A stretch of DNA of 64,000 nt from CAYJPA01 sp964371945 (GCA_964371945.1 CAYJPA010000017.1:1-64000); one strand, 5' to 3'; positions 27,617 to 37,388 are shown, counted from the stretch's first letter. Notes: generated by a model from the sequence alone, not told the origin. Numbers and translations: made by a program.

Positions 27617-29260
27617 TTACCGCCGGTCGAAAACCCAGCGGCCACCGACCATCGTCGCGAGCGGTTCGACGTCTTTGAGCTCGTCGTGTGAGATTGTCAA
27701 CAAGTCGCGTTCCAGCACCACCAGATCGGCCAGTTTGCCGGGCTCGATCGAGCCCCGTTCGCGCTCCTGACCGGTCGTGAACGCGCCCCCGATCGTGTAT
27801 GCCCGCAATACCTTCCGTGTCGAGATTCGCTCTGACTCGCCGAGCACTCTTCCTGTCACGGTTTTGCGCGTTGTTGCGGCGTACATCCCAACCCAGGGAT
27901 TGAAATCGGATACCGCCGAGTCGGAAGAACCGGCCAGGGGAATTCCCGCATTGAGATAGGTCCGCATCGGCATCGCCTTCGACGCCCGTGCCTCTCCCAA
28001 CGATGTCACAAAGCTTTCGCCGAGATTGGTGATGAACGGATTCGACACAACCGCGGTAATCCGGTGCTTCGCCATCAAGTCGAGCGACCTCCCGGTCGGG
28101 AAATAGGCATGGTGAACGCGATGACGGAGCCACGGTTTCGGACTCGCCGTCTGCGCTTCCGCATAGGCGGTCACGACGATCTCCTGCGCCTCATCGCCGC
28201 AGGTATGGGTGTCGATCGGCCACCCGAGCTCATGCACCCACCGGATCATTTCGGTCAGCTTGCCCGGTTCGACGACCCACAAGCCACGGTTTTCGGGTTC
28301 ATTGAAGTAGGGCTCGAACATTTTGGCCGTCCGGTCCCCAACTCCACCATCAGGCATGAGCTTGATGCCTTCGAGCCGAAGCATGTCGCCGCCGAACCCT
28401 CCCGTAACTCCGACGGCCTCGAATCGTTCCTGCAGAACGTCGTCCTCTTCCGCGGCGCCGAAACCCCATCCCGCCATCAGCATTTCGGTTCGAACCGACA
28501 ACCGATCCGTCTGCAGAGCGCGGTGAAAAGCCCGGATTTCGTGCGGAGCCAGTCCCGGTTCGGCCACACCTGTTAGTCCGACCGCGTTGTAAGCGCGGCA
28601 TGCGGTTTCAATCGCCTGAACGAGATCATCCTCGGTCGACGAGGGAACGTGTTTCGTGATCAGTTCCTTGGCGCGATCGCGAAAAAGTCCGGTCGGCTCG
28701 CCGTCGCCATCACGATCGAACGAACCGGAATAGAGGACACCGGCCGGTGGATCGGGTGTGTCGCGGCTCACGCCTGCCAGCTGCATCGCCATTGAGTTGG
28801 CAATGAGCTTGTTCCAAACGCGGTGCAGCACAACCGGATGGCTTGGCGCGACTCGATCGAGCTCGTGCCTGTTTGGGTATCGCTTCTCGACAAGCAGCGA
28901 TTCATCCCAGCCCCGTCCAAGAATCCAGGTTCCGGCTGGTTGACGCTCCGCTGCCTCCTTCACCTTTCTGAGGATAACGTCAATCGACCGGCAATCGTAG
29001 AGTTGAATCTGACTCAGAATCTGTCCGGTCATCAACAAATGGTTATGTGCATCGATCAGCCCGGGAATGACCGTCGCGCCATTGAGATTCTCGACCGTCG
29101 TCCCAAACCCGGCCAAATCCGCGATCTCATCATCAGACCCGACTGCAACGAACCTACTGTCCTTGATCGCTACCGCGGTGGCCGTCAAATCGTGCGCATT
29201 TACCGTGTGCACCGTCGCATTGATCAGAACCAAATCCGGCGCAAGCGATCTCACGGGCAT
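27617..29260 (-). CDS. YtcJ-like metal-dependent amidohydrolase
   Basis: 547 residues of the amidohydrolase superfamily, YtcJ-like branch. The metal-site motif IPGLIDAHNHLL is near residue 70. Later metal ligands are in DTHTCGDEAQ and RHRVHHAYF, and the catalytic Asp is in AGSSDSAVSDFNPW. The C-terminus (GSIEPGKLADLVVLERD) is the usual beta-sandwich closing piece. The substrate is unknown; relatives act on N-substituted formamides or other amides. There is no signal peptide, so it is likely cytoplasmic. Confidence 0.9.
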   Translation of the reverse strand: MPVRSLAPDLVLINATVHTVNAHDLTATAVAIKDSRFVAVGSDDEIADLAGFGTTVENLNGATVIPGLIDAHNHLLMTGQILSQIQLYDCRSIDVILRKVKEAAERQPAGTWILGRGWDESLLVEKRYPNRHELDRVAPSHPVVLHRVWNKLIANSMAMQLAGVSRDTPDPPAGVLYSGSFDRDGDGEPTGLFRDRAKELITKHVPSSTEDDLVQAIETACRAYNAVGLTGVAEPGLAPHEIRAFHRALQTDRLSVRTEMLMAGWGFGAAEEDDVLQERFEAVGVTGGFGGDMLRLEGIKLMPDGGVGDRTAKMFEPYFNEPENRGLWVVEPGKLTEMIRWVHELGWPIDTHTCGDEAQEIVVTAYAEAQTASPKPWLRHRVHHAYFPTGRSLDLMAKHRITAVVSNPFITNLGESFVTSLGEARASKAMPMRTYLNAGIPLAGSSDSAVSDFNPWVGMYAATTRKTVTGRVLGESERISTRKVLRAYTIGGAFTTGQERERGSIEPGKLADLVVLERDLLTISHDELKDVEPLATMVGGRWVFDRR

Positions 29261-29295
29261 GTTCTGCTCCCTTCGCGGTCTGATGTGCCTGGGGT

Positions 29296-29429
29296 GTAGC
29301 GGCGGACCCGCGTGTCCGCCTTATGTCAACACCCGCGTTTGCTTCGGGATACGAAAGCTGAAAAGTAAGGTGTATTGATTTGGTGATTATTCACGTCGAC
29401 GCCGGGTGGACACGCGGATCCTCCGCTAC
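29296..29429. repeat. Small element with 25-bp imperfect inverted ends (REP/MITE-like)
   Basis: The left arm 29296-29320 (GTAGCGGCGGACCCGCG then TGTCCGCC) and the reverse complement of 29405-29429 agree at about 22 of 25 positions. Each arm can itself fold, as GGCGGAC / GTCCGCC in the left one. About 84 bases of much more AT-rich DNA lie between. The TAG stop of the serine hydrolase gene falls inside the right arm. A third related copy is at 35703-35727. Confidence 0.6.
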
Positions 29430-30283
29430 GAGTGATGAATCGACCCCCAAGCTTCAAAGACCGCGGCCCCAATCCTTCCATTAAGCACATTGCCTTCCTG
29501 GTCGATCCCGAAACCGTGGTCCTTACTGCCTTCGTTCATGGTGACGAGTACGAACGTTGAAGCGTTCGATTTGACGATCGCCGCATCGACCCGCACGCTC
29601 ATGTAGTTGCCGATCTTGTTGTACACCTGGACCGGTTGGTCGATGTCGAGATCGTTTGCGAACTGGTTATACGGTATGCCCCGCGGAATCTGCTCGAGAT
29701 GCTGCTGCTTGCCGAGATGCGTCCGCATGACCTGGCAGGCGTCAGGAGAAACGATCGCGTCGGTCGCGATCATCTCCAACAGCCGGCCCAACTCACGTGG
29801 CGTCGAAACCGCGTATTGATAGATGTCGCCGACGAGCTCCATGTTCATGCGAAGCTCGGTCTGTGGCAGTCCCCACTCGCGAAACGACTGGTTAATTCGC
29901 CCCTTTCCCAGTTTCCGAACCAGGATCCCCGTAGCGACATTGTCCGAAACGATGATCATGAGCCGGCAGAGATCACCGATCGTCGGTTGTAGCCCAGGCG
30001 CCATCTCCTTGAGCACACCTGTTCCGCCCATCCAGTCGCCCGGCTCGATCTTGACCCGTCCATCAAGATCGACCAATCCCTGGCCCGCCTGGCGATAAAG
30101 CTCGGCCATGATCCCGACCTTGATCACGCTCGCCGTCGGCATCACCACGTCGGCCCGAATCCCAAGCTCTTTGCCGGTCGAGAGATTCTTTGCGTAACAG
30201 CCGATTACGCCGCTGAAGTCACGCAGCGCCACGTCAATCTCTGCCAGAAGATCAGGATTCCCGAACCGGTCACTACTCATCAA
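29426..30283 (-). CDS. Class A beta-lactamase-related serine hydrolase
   Basis: 285 residues of the penicillin-recognising serine hydrolase fold. The nucleophile motif SxxK reads ASVIK (residues about 52-55), the second motif SDN is in MIIVSDNVATG, and the third reads YNKIGNYM instead of KTG. There is no signal peptide or lipobox, unlike periplasmic beta-lactamases. The protein may act in the cytoplasm as an esterase or peptidase, or its N-terminus may be missing. Resistance activity should not be assumed. ATG doublet start at 30283; the next gene upstream ends 38 bases away. Confidence 0.8.
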   Translation of the reverse strand: MMSSDRFGNPDLLAEIDVALRDFSGVIGCYAKNLSTGKELGIRADVVMPTASVIKVGIMAELYRQAGQGLVDLDGRVKIEPGDWMGGTGVLKEMAPGLQPTIGDLCRLMIIVSDNVATGILVRKLGKGRINQSFREWGLPQTELRMNMELVGDIYQYAVSTPRELGRLLEMIATDAIVSPDACQVMRTHLGKQQHLEQIPRGIPYNQFANDLDIDQPVQVYNKIGNYMSVRVDAAIVKSNASTFVLVTMNEGSKDHGFGIDQEGNVLNGRIGAAVFEAWGSIHHS

Positions 30284-30321
30284 TCATCTCCACTCACACC
30301 GATGCCGCTAGAGCCGGCATC

Positions 30322-32571
30322 TTACGGCAAGAGAGAAACCTTGAGTGGAAGGTCGTCGCTGGTCACCTGATAGCCTTGGACAGTTCGAGTCACTTTCAGC
30401 GAGCCGCGCCCGCCAAGGACGCTGATGTCACGGAGCGTGATCACCGAGAGCCAATCCGGCAGCATCGGATTCACTTGCAAGCAACGACCCTCGAGATCGA
30501 CTTCCAGTCCGAGCATGCTTTTCAATAGCAACGGGATCGCCCCGGCAGCCCAGGCTTGCGGACTGCAACTAACTGGATAGCCGACAGGCGACTCGTCCCC
30601 GTATCCAATCCGAGCAAACCCGCAATAGAGCTCCGGCAACCGCCCCCAACGATCGGAAAGCGCAGCATCGAGCAACGCTTTTGTCACCTGGTTCCCCGCA
30701 TCCGCCTCGCCGTATCGGTAGAACCCCGAGCCTATGACGCTGTTGTCGTGCGGCCAAACCGAGCCGTTGTGGTAGCTCATCGGGTTGTACGAGATCGAGC
30801 CGGCGGCAAGCGTTCTGATTCCCCAACCGGAGCTCAGATCGGGCTCGCCCATCCGGGCAATCATCAGGGCTGCCCGATCCGCGTCAGGCAAACCTGTCAT
30901 CAACAGATGCCCTGGATTGGAAGAAATCGACCGTACCTGCTGTTTCGCTCCATCCAGCGCCTGCGCATATGTCTGTACATCAGGCATCCAGAATGCATCC
31001 TCGATCCGCTGCCGCATTTCGCCGGCCTTCGCCCGCAGCTCGGCTGCTCGTCCAGGCTCGCCGAAGACTCGCGTCACCTCCGCCAGCCGATCGTAGGCGG
31101 CAAAGACATAACCATGCACCTCGACCCCCGCAACCGGACTCACAACAGGTCGACCATCGACATGACTCAGTGAGTCGTAACTGTCTTTCCAGACTTGATT
31201 GGCGATCCGTGCTCCGCCCTCGCCGTCGTTGCGGTACTCGACAAAACCGTCGCCATCCAGATCCCCATGCTGCTCGATCCACTCGATCGCTCGCTCCGCG
31301 TTCGGCATCAGCTCATCGTAGAGCGCTTTGTCCCCGGTCCAGGCCACCGTTTCGGCAAAGAGCCAGGCAAAGAGCGGTGTCGCATCGACCGTTCCGTAGT
31401 AGGGCGAGTGCGGCACCTCGTGCAAGCGCGCCATTTCGCCGTAGCGCATCTCGTGCAAGATCTTGCCGGGTTCTTCCTCGCGCTCCGGATCGAACGTTGA
31501 CCCCTGCATTGCCGCGAGCACCCGCAATGTCCCCGCGGCCCGCTCTGGCTTGAGATAAAGCGTTTGCAAACCCACGATCAGACTATCGCGACCAAACGGC
31601 GCGACGAACCAGGGGATGCCCGCCGCCGGCACATCGCCGTGCGGAAATGTCGTTTGTAGAGCATCGAGATCAAGCAGGCTACGTTCGAGCACGCGATTGA
31701 GCGGATCGAAGTCAGTCTTGATGCTGGTTTGATGACCTTGGGATTCGCGCACGGCCTCCAGTGGTATGCCATCTGCTGTTCGCACGGAGACACTTGCGGT
31801 CACCGACCAGCTCATGCCCGGATCGATCCCAATTTCAAACGACGCTTGGACCCCCAGACTAGCTGGTAGCTCGTGCGGTGCGGTCGTTTCAGGAAGGCTC
31901 TCGAGCCTCACAGAAGGCTTCAGAGGCGGCGTTGCTTCACGCTCGATGGCGGTGAAGTGGACGTCGCGATCGAATCGAACCACGGTTTCGGCCGTTTTGC
32001 CGTCCAATCCCCGATACGCCAACACCACGCCTTTCGCCGAAACGATCGGCGGCAGCAGTTGCCCGCGCTCCATTCTTGGAAAACCCCGGATATCGAACAG
32101 ATCTCGAAAGTCGGCCGCGATCTCGATCGCGAACCTAAGCGGCAATCTCAGAGCGGTGTAGTTGTGAATCGAAAAGGACGCAACGAGCTCATTGCTGATC
32201 GACACCCGTTGTTCAAGCATGAGCCGCATCGGAGTCAGCGAGTCGCCGTTGCTTAGTTGCAGCAGAGGATTCGAGGAAATCACTGTCGCGGCGGCCGCGC
32301 TTTCGGTTCTTACTGAAAGCTGCTTCAGTCGGACCCCGTTGATCGTGATTCGAAATCGGCTGAGATGGCGTGTGTCTCGCGCATAGAGTCCGGTTGCGCT
32401 TTCGTCGGTGTGCTCGGTCGAGATCTCACCAACGAGAAACAGCTCGTTGCCTTTGAGAACGAGATTCTGATCCAGCACGCTGACATCTCCACGGACAATC
32501 TTGGCTCTCTCTTGGCCGGCAGGCGACTTCAGGGCGTCGCAAGCCCGTGGCGCACGGAGAGTATGATCCAC
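30322..32571 (-). CDS. Glycogen debranching enzyme-like (amylo-alpha-1,6-glucosidase family)
   Basis: 749 residues. The N-terminal third (LVLKGNELFLVGEIS..., GLYARDTRHLSRFRITING) is the beta-sandwich domain typical of bacterial glycogen-debranching N-termini. From about residue 300 an (alpha/alpha)6 glycosidase barrel follows, with GIPWFVAPFGRDSLIVGLQ, GYVFAAYDRLAE, SYHNGSVWPHDNSVIG and GFARIGYGDE..PVGYPVSCSPQAWAAG. Members remove alpha-1,6 branches or hydrolyse related oligosaccharides in the cytoplasm. Start uncertain: the GTG at 32571 has a poor ribosome-binding site. It is divergent from a membrane-protein gene, with 50 bases between. Confidence 0.85.
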   Translation of the reverse strand: MDHTLRAPRACDALKSPAGQERAKIVRGDVSVLDQNLVLKGNELFLVGEISTEHTDESATGLYARDTRHLSRFRITINGVRLKQLSVRTESAAAATVISSNPLLQLSNGDSLTPMRLMLEQRVSISNELVASFSIHNYTALRLPLRFAIEIAADFRDLFDIRGFPRMERGQLLPPIVSAKGVVLAYRGLDGKTAETVVRFDRDVHFTAIEREATPPLKPSVRLESLPETTAPHELPASLGVQASFEIGIDPGMSWSVTASVSVRTADGIPLEAVRESQGHQTSIKTDFDPLNRVLERSLLDLDALQTTFPHGDVPAAGIPWFVAPFGRDSLIVGLQTLYLKPERAAGTLRVLAAMQGSTFDPEREEEPGKILHEMRYGEMARLHEVPHSPYYGTVDATPLFAWLFAETVAWTGDKALYDELMPNAERAIEWIEQHGDLDGDGFVEYRNDGEGGARIANQVWKDSYDSLSHVDGRPVVSPVAGVEVHGYVFAAYDRLAEVTRVFGEPGRAAELRAKAGEMRQRIEDAFWMPDVQTYAQALDGAKQQVRSISSNPGHLLMTGLPDADRAALMIARMGEPDLSSGWGIRTLAAGSISYNPMSYHNGSVWPHDNSVIGSGFYRYGEADAGNQVTKALLDAALSDRWGRLPELYCGFARIGYGDESPVGYPVSCSPQAWAAGAIPLLLKSMLGLEVDLEGRCLQVNPMLPDWLSVITLRDISVLGGRGSLKVTRTVQGYQVTSDDLPLKVSLLP

Positions 32572-32621
32572 TCATTCGATGTCAACGAGCTCAACCGCCG
32601 AGCCAGCAGAGGTTCAACCAC

Positions 32622-33293
32622 ATGAACGGCGCCCGCCTCGTCGGACGAGGATTGCACGACACCTTCGAGAACCTGATCAGCTATGTCATGGTCACCATGA
32701 CCTGGTGGTGCTGCATCTTCCTGGTCGTGCCCGGTCCGGCGGCAACACTCGCGCTCTTTGCGCACGCCGATCCGCGCCATGGAATGCTCTCCGACCGCAT
32801 GACCTGGAGCGAAACACTGCGATTCATCGGCCGGAACTTGTGGCGAGCCTGGGGCCTCGCGCTCCTGACCATTCCCGTGATGGCGTTGTTGATCTACAAC
32901 GTCATCTTCTACAGCAGCGGGGATACGATCCTCGGCGTTCTGACGCCGCTCTGGTGCGTTCTTTTTCTTTTCGCATTTGCCACGACCATGACCGCGTTTT
33001 CGCTCTTTGCCCTGGAACAGCTCGATTTCAAAACCACAATCGAAATCGCGGCACTGATGGTCGGAGCCCACATCCCGCGGGTCATTGTGCTCACGCTGCT
33101 ACTTTGGATCGTCCTGTTGGTAGGCACGGTGCTCATCGTTCCAACTGCCATGTTCCTGCCCATGACTGTCGCCGCAACATTCAACCGCTTCGTCCTCTCC
33201 AGCCGCAAAATCGACATCCCGGACCCGCTCGCCCCGACCGCTGAGCGTCTGGCGGAAGGAAAGACGGGCAAGCGAAAGTGGTGGGGATTGTGA
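32622..33293 (+). CDS. Five-helix membrane protein, DUF624/YesL-like
   Basis: 223 residues with about five membrane helices (about residues 20-45, 80-105, 108-135, 150-200 in two). The N-terminal FENLISYVMVTMTWWCCIFL and FLVVPGPAATLALF resemble the YesL/DUF624 family found beside carbohydrate genes. Its position next to a debranching-type enzyme fits that, but no transporter is nearby. I chose ATG 32622 with AGAGG upstream; an earlier in-frame ATG lies inside the divergent gene's 5' end. The function is unknown. Confidence 0.7.
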   Translation: MNGARLVGRGLHDTFENLISYVMVTMTWWCCIFLVVPGPAATLALFAHADPRHGMLSDRMTWSETLRFIGRNLWRAWGLALLTIPVMALLIYNVIFYSSGDTILGVLTPLWCVLFLFAFATTMTAFSLFALEQLDFKTTIEIAALMVGAHIPRVIVLTLLLWIVLLVGTVLIVPTAMFLPMTVAATFNRFVLSSRKIDIPDPLAPTAERLAEGKTGKRKWWGL

Positions 33294-33633
33294 CGAGCGG
33301 TAAAGGGTGAGGTGTTCAGGGGTAATGAAAAAGTCCAAGTTTTCCAAGTAACCGGACTTCACCCATCTGAAAGTACCACGGTCAGAATTGAGAACAGTTG
33401 ACTTTGCGAGTAATTCGCTTTGGTGACTCAATCCATTCACCGTGGTCCAGAAAACAGGGCCAACGACCGGGATCACTACACCTGGCCACTATCGCTGCGC
33501 AAACCGCTTCGCGCGAACGACGTCGTCAGCATGCTTGACGAAATCATTAACAATCTTCTCCTTGTGCGGTCAGCTAGGATGTATGACCTTGCCCTCAAGG
33601 CGCTTCGTACAATCGACGATCATGGAGCACGCA
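33294..33633. other. Intergenic upstream of prolyl oligopeptidase
   Basis: Low-complexity in places and without a convincing gene. Open frames across it are unsupported by codon pattern. A TTGAGA-N17-TAATTC pair near 33380 and a TTGACG near 33537 are weak promoter candidates only. Confidence 0.35.
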
Positions 33634-35685
33634 ATGTCGGACTCAATGACCTTTCCAGATCGCTCAAAACGTGATGACGAATTCGCATGGTTGGAAGAAA
33701 TCTATGATGACAACGCGCTCGCATGGGTAGTCGAACAAAACGATCGAACAACCGAAGCCCTGGGCACTCCACGATTCGAGTCACTAAACCAACGAATTCT
33801 TGACGTGCTTGATTCGACCGATCGGATCCCCGAGGTCGCCAAGCATGGCGCGTTCCTCTACAACTTCTGGAAAGACGCCGATCACCCGCGAGGTCTCTGG
33901 CGACGGACGTCCCTTGACAGCTATCGAACTGACGATCCGAATTGGGAGATCCTGCTCGATCTCGACGAGCTCTGCCGTCTCGAAAACGTCCAATGGGTCT
34001 TTGCCGGAGCGCGGCTGCTCTTTCCCGGCTACACGCGGGCTTTGCTTCGCCTCTCACCCGACGGCGGCGACGCGGTTGCGATTCGAGAATTCGATCTGTC
34101 GTCAAAAACGTCCGTTGCCAACGGATTTGTCCTTCCGAGCGCAAAGACCTCGGTCTCCTGGATCGACCGCGACACCATCTTCGTATCGACCGATTTCGGT
34201 CCCGGCTCCCTCACGACCTCCAGCTATCCGAGATTCGTCAAACGATGGCGCCGCGGCACGCCCCTCGAGTCGGCCGAGCTGATTCTCGAAATTCCAGAAG
34301 GGCACATGATCGCGGGCGGCGAGCACGATCATACCGAGGGCTTCGAGCGCGACACCGTGCAAGACGTGATCGACTTCTATACCCGTCGCACATATCTGCT
34401 TCGCGACGACCGGCTCGTTCATATTGACGTGCCTGACGACGCCGATTGGGACTTTCATCGCGAATGGATCGTGATTCGTCTTCGAACCGATTGGACTGTC
34501 GAGGAAGTGACCTACCCGTCGGGTTCACTTGTCGCCACCCTGTTCGAGCCGTTTCTTGCCGGCAAGCGTCAAATCGACGTGCTCTTCGAACCGGACGAGC
34601 ACACGTCCCTGGTTTCATGGAGTCGCACCCGAAACCATCTCCTGCTGACCCTCTTGCGCGATGTATCCACGCGAATCGAGGTGGCGATGCATAGCGACGA
34701 CGGTTGGCGCCACATGCAATTGACGACCGGCGGCGATTTTTTGACCGCGAGCATCGCGGCCGTGGACGCTGACGCGGACGACGACTTCTGGCTCCAGTCG
34801 AACGGGTTTCTTCGTCCAGCGACATTGCAGTTGGGAAAAGCCGGCGACGGCGCGCTCGAGACGCTCAAGAGCGCTCCTTCGTTTTTCGACGGATCCCGGT
34901 TTGCCGTTGAGCAGCACTTCGTGCGGTCAAAAGATGGCACTCGCGTTCCGTATTTCCAGATTGCTCCACGCGGACTCGAATTGGATGCCGATAATCCGAC
35001 GCTGCTCAACGGCTACGGCGGATTTGAAATACCCCTGCTCTCCAAGTACGACGGCACGATCGGTCGCGGCTGGCTCGAACAAAACGGCGTTTACGTGATC
35101 GCCAACATCCGTGGCGGCGGCGAATACGGACCAGGCTGGCACCAAGCCGCGTTACGTGAGCATCGTCACCGCGCGTACGAGGATTTCGCCGCGGTCGCGC
35201 GGGATCTGATCGACCGCCGGGTGACGTCACCCGCGCGTCTCGGCTGCATGGGTGGCAGCAACGGTGGTCTCCTGGTCGGAAACATGCTCACGCACTATCC
35301 GGAGATCTTCGGCGCGATCGTCTGCGCGGTGCCGCTGCTCGATATGAAGCGCTACACGAAACTCTCGGCCGGCTTTTCCTGGATTGCGGAGTATGGCGAT
35401 CCAGATAATCCGTCCGATTGGGAGTTCATCCAGACCTTCTCGCCTTATCACAACCTGCGCGACGGCGTTTCGTACCCGCCGGTGCTCTTCTACACCGCGA
35501 CCAGCGACGATCGCGTCGGCCCCGTGCAGGCGCGCAAAATGGCCGCCCGCATGCAAGCTCGTGGGCTCCCAGATGTTTGGTTCTACGAGAATCGCGACGG
35601 TGGCCACGGCGCCGCTGCCGACAACAAGCAATCGGCGCACCTAAAAGCCGCCAGCTTCGAATTCCTCTGGCAGCACCTAAAGTAA
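33634..35685 (+). CDS. Prolyl oligopeptidase family serine peptidase (S9A)
   Basis: 683 residues. An N-terminal seven-bladed propeller region (about 60-400) precedes an alpha/beta hydrolase domain. The catalytic Ser is in MGGSNGGLLVGN, the Asp in TSDDRVGPVQA and the His in RDGGHGAA; PTLLNGYGGFEIPLL and ANIRGGGEYGPGWHQA are S9A landmarks. The enzyme cuts small peptides after proline or related residues. There is no signal peptide, so it is cytoplasmic. I chose ATG 33634 with GGAG seven bases upstream; a longer frame to 33442 has an implausible N-terminus. Confidence 0.93.
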   Translation: MSDSMTFPDRSKRDDEFAWLEEIYDDNALAWVVEQNDRTTEALGTPRFESLNQRILDVLDSTDRIPEVAKHGAFLYNFWKDADHPRGLWRRTSLDSYRTDDPNWEILLDLDELCRLENVQWVFAGARLLFPGYTRALLRLSPDGGDAVAIREFDLSSKTSVANGFVLPSAKTSVSWIDRDTIFVSTDFGPGSLTTSSYPRFVKRWRRGTPLESAELILEIPEGHMIAGGEHDHTEGFERDTVQDVIDFYTRRTYLLRDDRLVHIDVPDDADWDFHREWIVIRLRTDWTVEEVTYPSGSLVATLFEPFLAGKRQIDVLFEPDEHTSLVSWSRTRNHLLLTLLRDVSTRIEVAMHSDDGWRHMQLTTGGDFLTASIAAVDADADDDFWLQSNGFLRPATLQLGKAGDGALETLKSAPSFFDGSRFAVEQHFVRSKDGTRVPYFQIAPRGLELDADNPTLLNGYGGFEIPLLSKYDGTIGRGWLEQNGVYVIANIRGGGEYGPGWHQAALREHRHRAYEDFAAVARDLIDRRVTSPARLGCMGGSNGGLLVGNMLTHYPEIFGAIVCAVPLLDMKRYTKLSAGFSWIAEYGDPDNPSDWEFIQTFSPYHNLRDGVSYPPVLFYTATSDDRVGPVQARKMAARMQARGLPDVWFYENRDGGHGAAADNKQSAHLKAASFEFLWQHLK

Positions 35686-35702
35686 GCAGGGGGGCGCGGC
35701 TC

Positions 35703-35727
35703 GCAGCGGCCGCCCTGCGTGGCCGCC
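35703..35727. repeat. REP-like hairpin, third copy
   Basis: GCAGCGGCCGCCCTGCG then TGGCCGCC agrees at about 20 of 25 positions with the arm at 29296-29320. Several differences fall opposite each other so that the folded stem is kept. It stands 18 bases after the peptidase stop codon. Confidence 0.55.
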
Positions 35728-35873
35728 TTCTTCATCCACCGCAACGCGCAATTCGAGAGCCCATACGCGCTTCAATTCATGGAAAAGCACAGGTTTGCTT
35801 GCGCACAGACCGAGTACTCGGGATCGGCGCCCAAAAACGAGGCGCTGCAGGAGGATCTGCCGGACTACGGAGC

Positions 35874-37352
35874 TCAAACCAGCGGTTCGGCCAGAACGCC
35901 TTCGCGTTCGCGAGCGAGCTCAGCACGAATCGCGCTCCCGAGGCGCCGAATGCCTTCGTTGATTGCCTGCGGAGAAGAACAGGAATAGCAAAGCCGGAGC
36001 TCATTCCGGCCCTCCGAATCCGAGTAAAACGCATCACCCGGCACGAAACTAACGCCGAGGCGATTTGCTTCTGCAAGTAGTGATCGCGCGTCAATCCGCT
36101 CGCCGAGATCGATCCACAGGAAGATGCCGCCCGAAACCTGTTCGAACCTGGCGATTCCCACCGGCCACTCCCGGTCGATCGCCGTCGCCATAATCGCATG
36201 GCGGCGCGCAAGTTCCGGCCGCAATCGCGCAAGATGACGATCGTAGTCGCCATTGTTCAGCATCGTGGCGACGGTCAACTGCGACAGGCTCGGTGAACAG
36301 ACATCGCTTCGCTGCTTGATCAGCGAGAGATGGTTGATCACCGATTCCTCGGCATTGACCCATCCGAGCCGGAGCGCTCCGGAAAGCGATTTGGCGAACG
36401 ACCCGATGTAGATCACGCCATGACCGTTCGCAAGCGCCGACAGCGATGGCGGGGTCGGTTTGTCGAACCAGAGCGCCGAATAGGGGTCGTCCTCGATCAC
36501 CGGCAGTCTGTAGCGGCGAACGAGATCCAGCACCTCGCGCCGAAACGAAGTCGACCAGCTTTGCCCGGTCGGGTTCCGGTGGGTCGGCGTTACATAGAGG
36601 AGCTTCGGCCGGAATCGCAGAATCAGGTCTTCGAGCTCGTCGACGCCGCCACGCGCCGAATCCCAACCCACGATGTTGGCCCCGGCCGCGCGAAAGACCG
36701 GGATTGCGCCGAGATAGCCAGGTCGATCCATGACCACGGAATCCCCCGGATCGACCAGGAGGCGGGTCGAAAGATCGAGCGCCTGCTGCGCGCCCGCGAC
36801 CACCATGATTCGCGACGACTGAACATGTTGGCGTGCCGCAAGCGCCGCTCTGAACGGCGGCAAACCTTCAGTTGGGGCAAGATTGAGCGATTCCGATGGC
36901 CGGTCGCACAGCAGCTTGCTCGTTAACTCCGCGAACCTGGCGGTCGGAAAACAGTCGAGCGCGGTGACACCCGCCGCAAAGGAGATGATCGAGGTATCTG
37001 TCGAATTGCGGACGATCGAGCGCAGATTTGACTCGATCGAACGCAGTGAGCTAACCGCAACCTTGCCATGCCAGGCGAACGCATTCGAACCGGCGTCCGC
37101 TTCGTCCAGCGCGCACACGAACGTGCCGCGACCGACGTGCCCACGCACCAATCCCAATGACTCGAGCTCACGGTAGGCATTGACGACAGTCGTCCGGCTG
37201 ACGCCCAGCATATTGGCGAGATCACGCTCAGAGGGAAGGCGATCGCCGGGCTGAAGATCGCCGCTGGTCACGCGCTCCCGCAAAGAATCGCAGAGCTGGC
37301 TGTAAAGCCCACCCGCTTTGGAACGATCCAATGTCAAGGTTGTCCAGTTCAT
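35874..37352 (-). CDS. MocR-type regulator: GntR DNA-binding plus aminotransferase domain
   Basis: 492 residues. The N-terminal winged helix (SLRERVTSGDLQPGDRLPSE, LANMLGVSRTTVVNAYREL) is GntR-type. The C-terminal fold-type I aminotransferase domain keeps the PLP lysine in YIGSFAKSLSGALRLGW and the aromatic/Asp pocket (IEDDPYSALWF, THRNPTGQSW). MocR proteins use PLP to sense an amino acid or vitamer and usually control a divergent neighbour. Here that neighbour is dinB-like/azlCD. A perfect inverted repeat lies in the gap, so control of amino-acid export is a reasonable inference. Confidence 0.9.
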   Translation of the reverse strand: MNWTTLTLDRSKAGGLYSQLCDSLRERVTSGDLQPGDRLPSERDLANMLGVSRTTVVNAYRELESLGLVRGHVGRGTFVCALDEADAGSNAFAWHGKVAVSSLRSIESNLRSIVRNSTDTSIISFAAGVTALDCFPTARFAELTSKLLCDRPSESLNLAPTEGLPPFRAALAARQHVQSSRIMVVAGAQQALDLSTRLLVDPGDSVVMDRPGYLGAIPVFRAAGANIVGWDSARGGVDELEDLILRFRPKLLYVTPTHRNPTGQSWSTSFRREVLDLVRRYRLPVIEDDPYSALWFDKPTPPSLSALANGHGVIYIGSFAKSLSGALRLGWVNAEESVINHLSLIKQRSDVCSPSLSQLTVATMLNNGDYDRHLARLRPELARRHAIMATAIDREWPVGIARFEQVSGGIFLWIDLGERIDARSLLAEANRLGVSFVPGDAFYSDSEGRNELRLCYSCSSPQAINEGIRRLGSAIRAELAREREGVLAEPLV

Positions 37353-37388
37353 GCCCGTTATTCTGTCTCACATTCGGGAATCGCAAAC

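Noticed and set aside
35677..35877. 66-codon minus-strand frame over the REP-like repeat
   Set aside because: Translation is mostly the repeat itself; no start signal and no conserved features.
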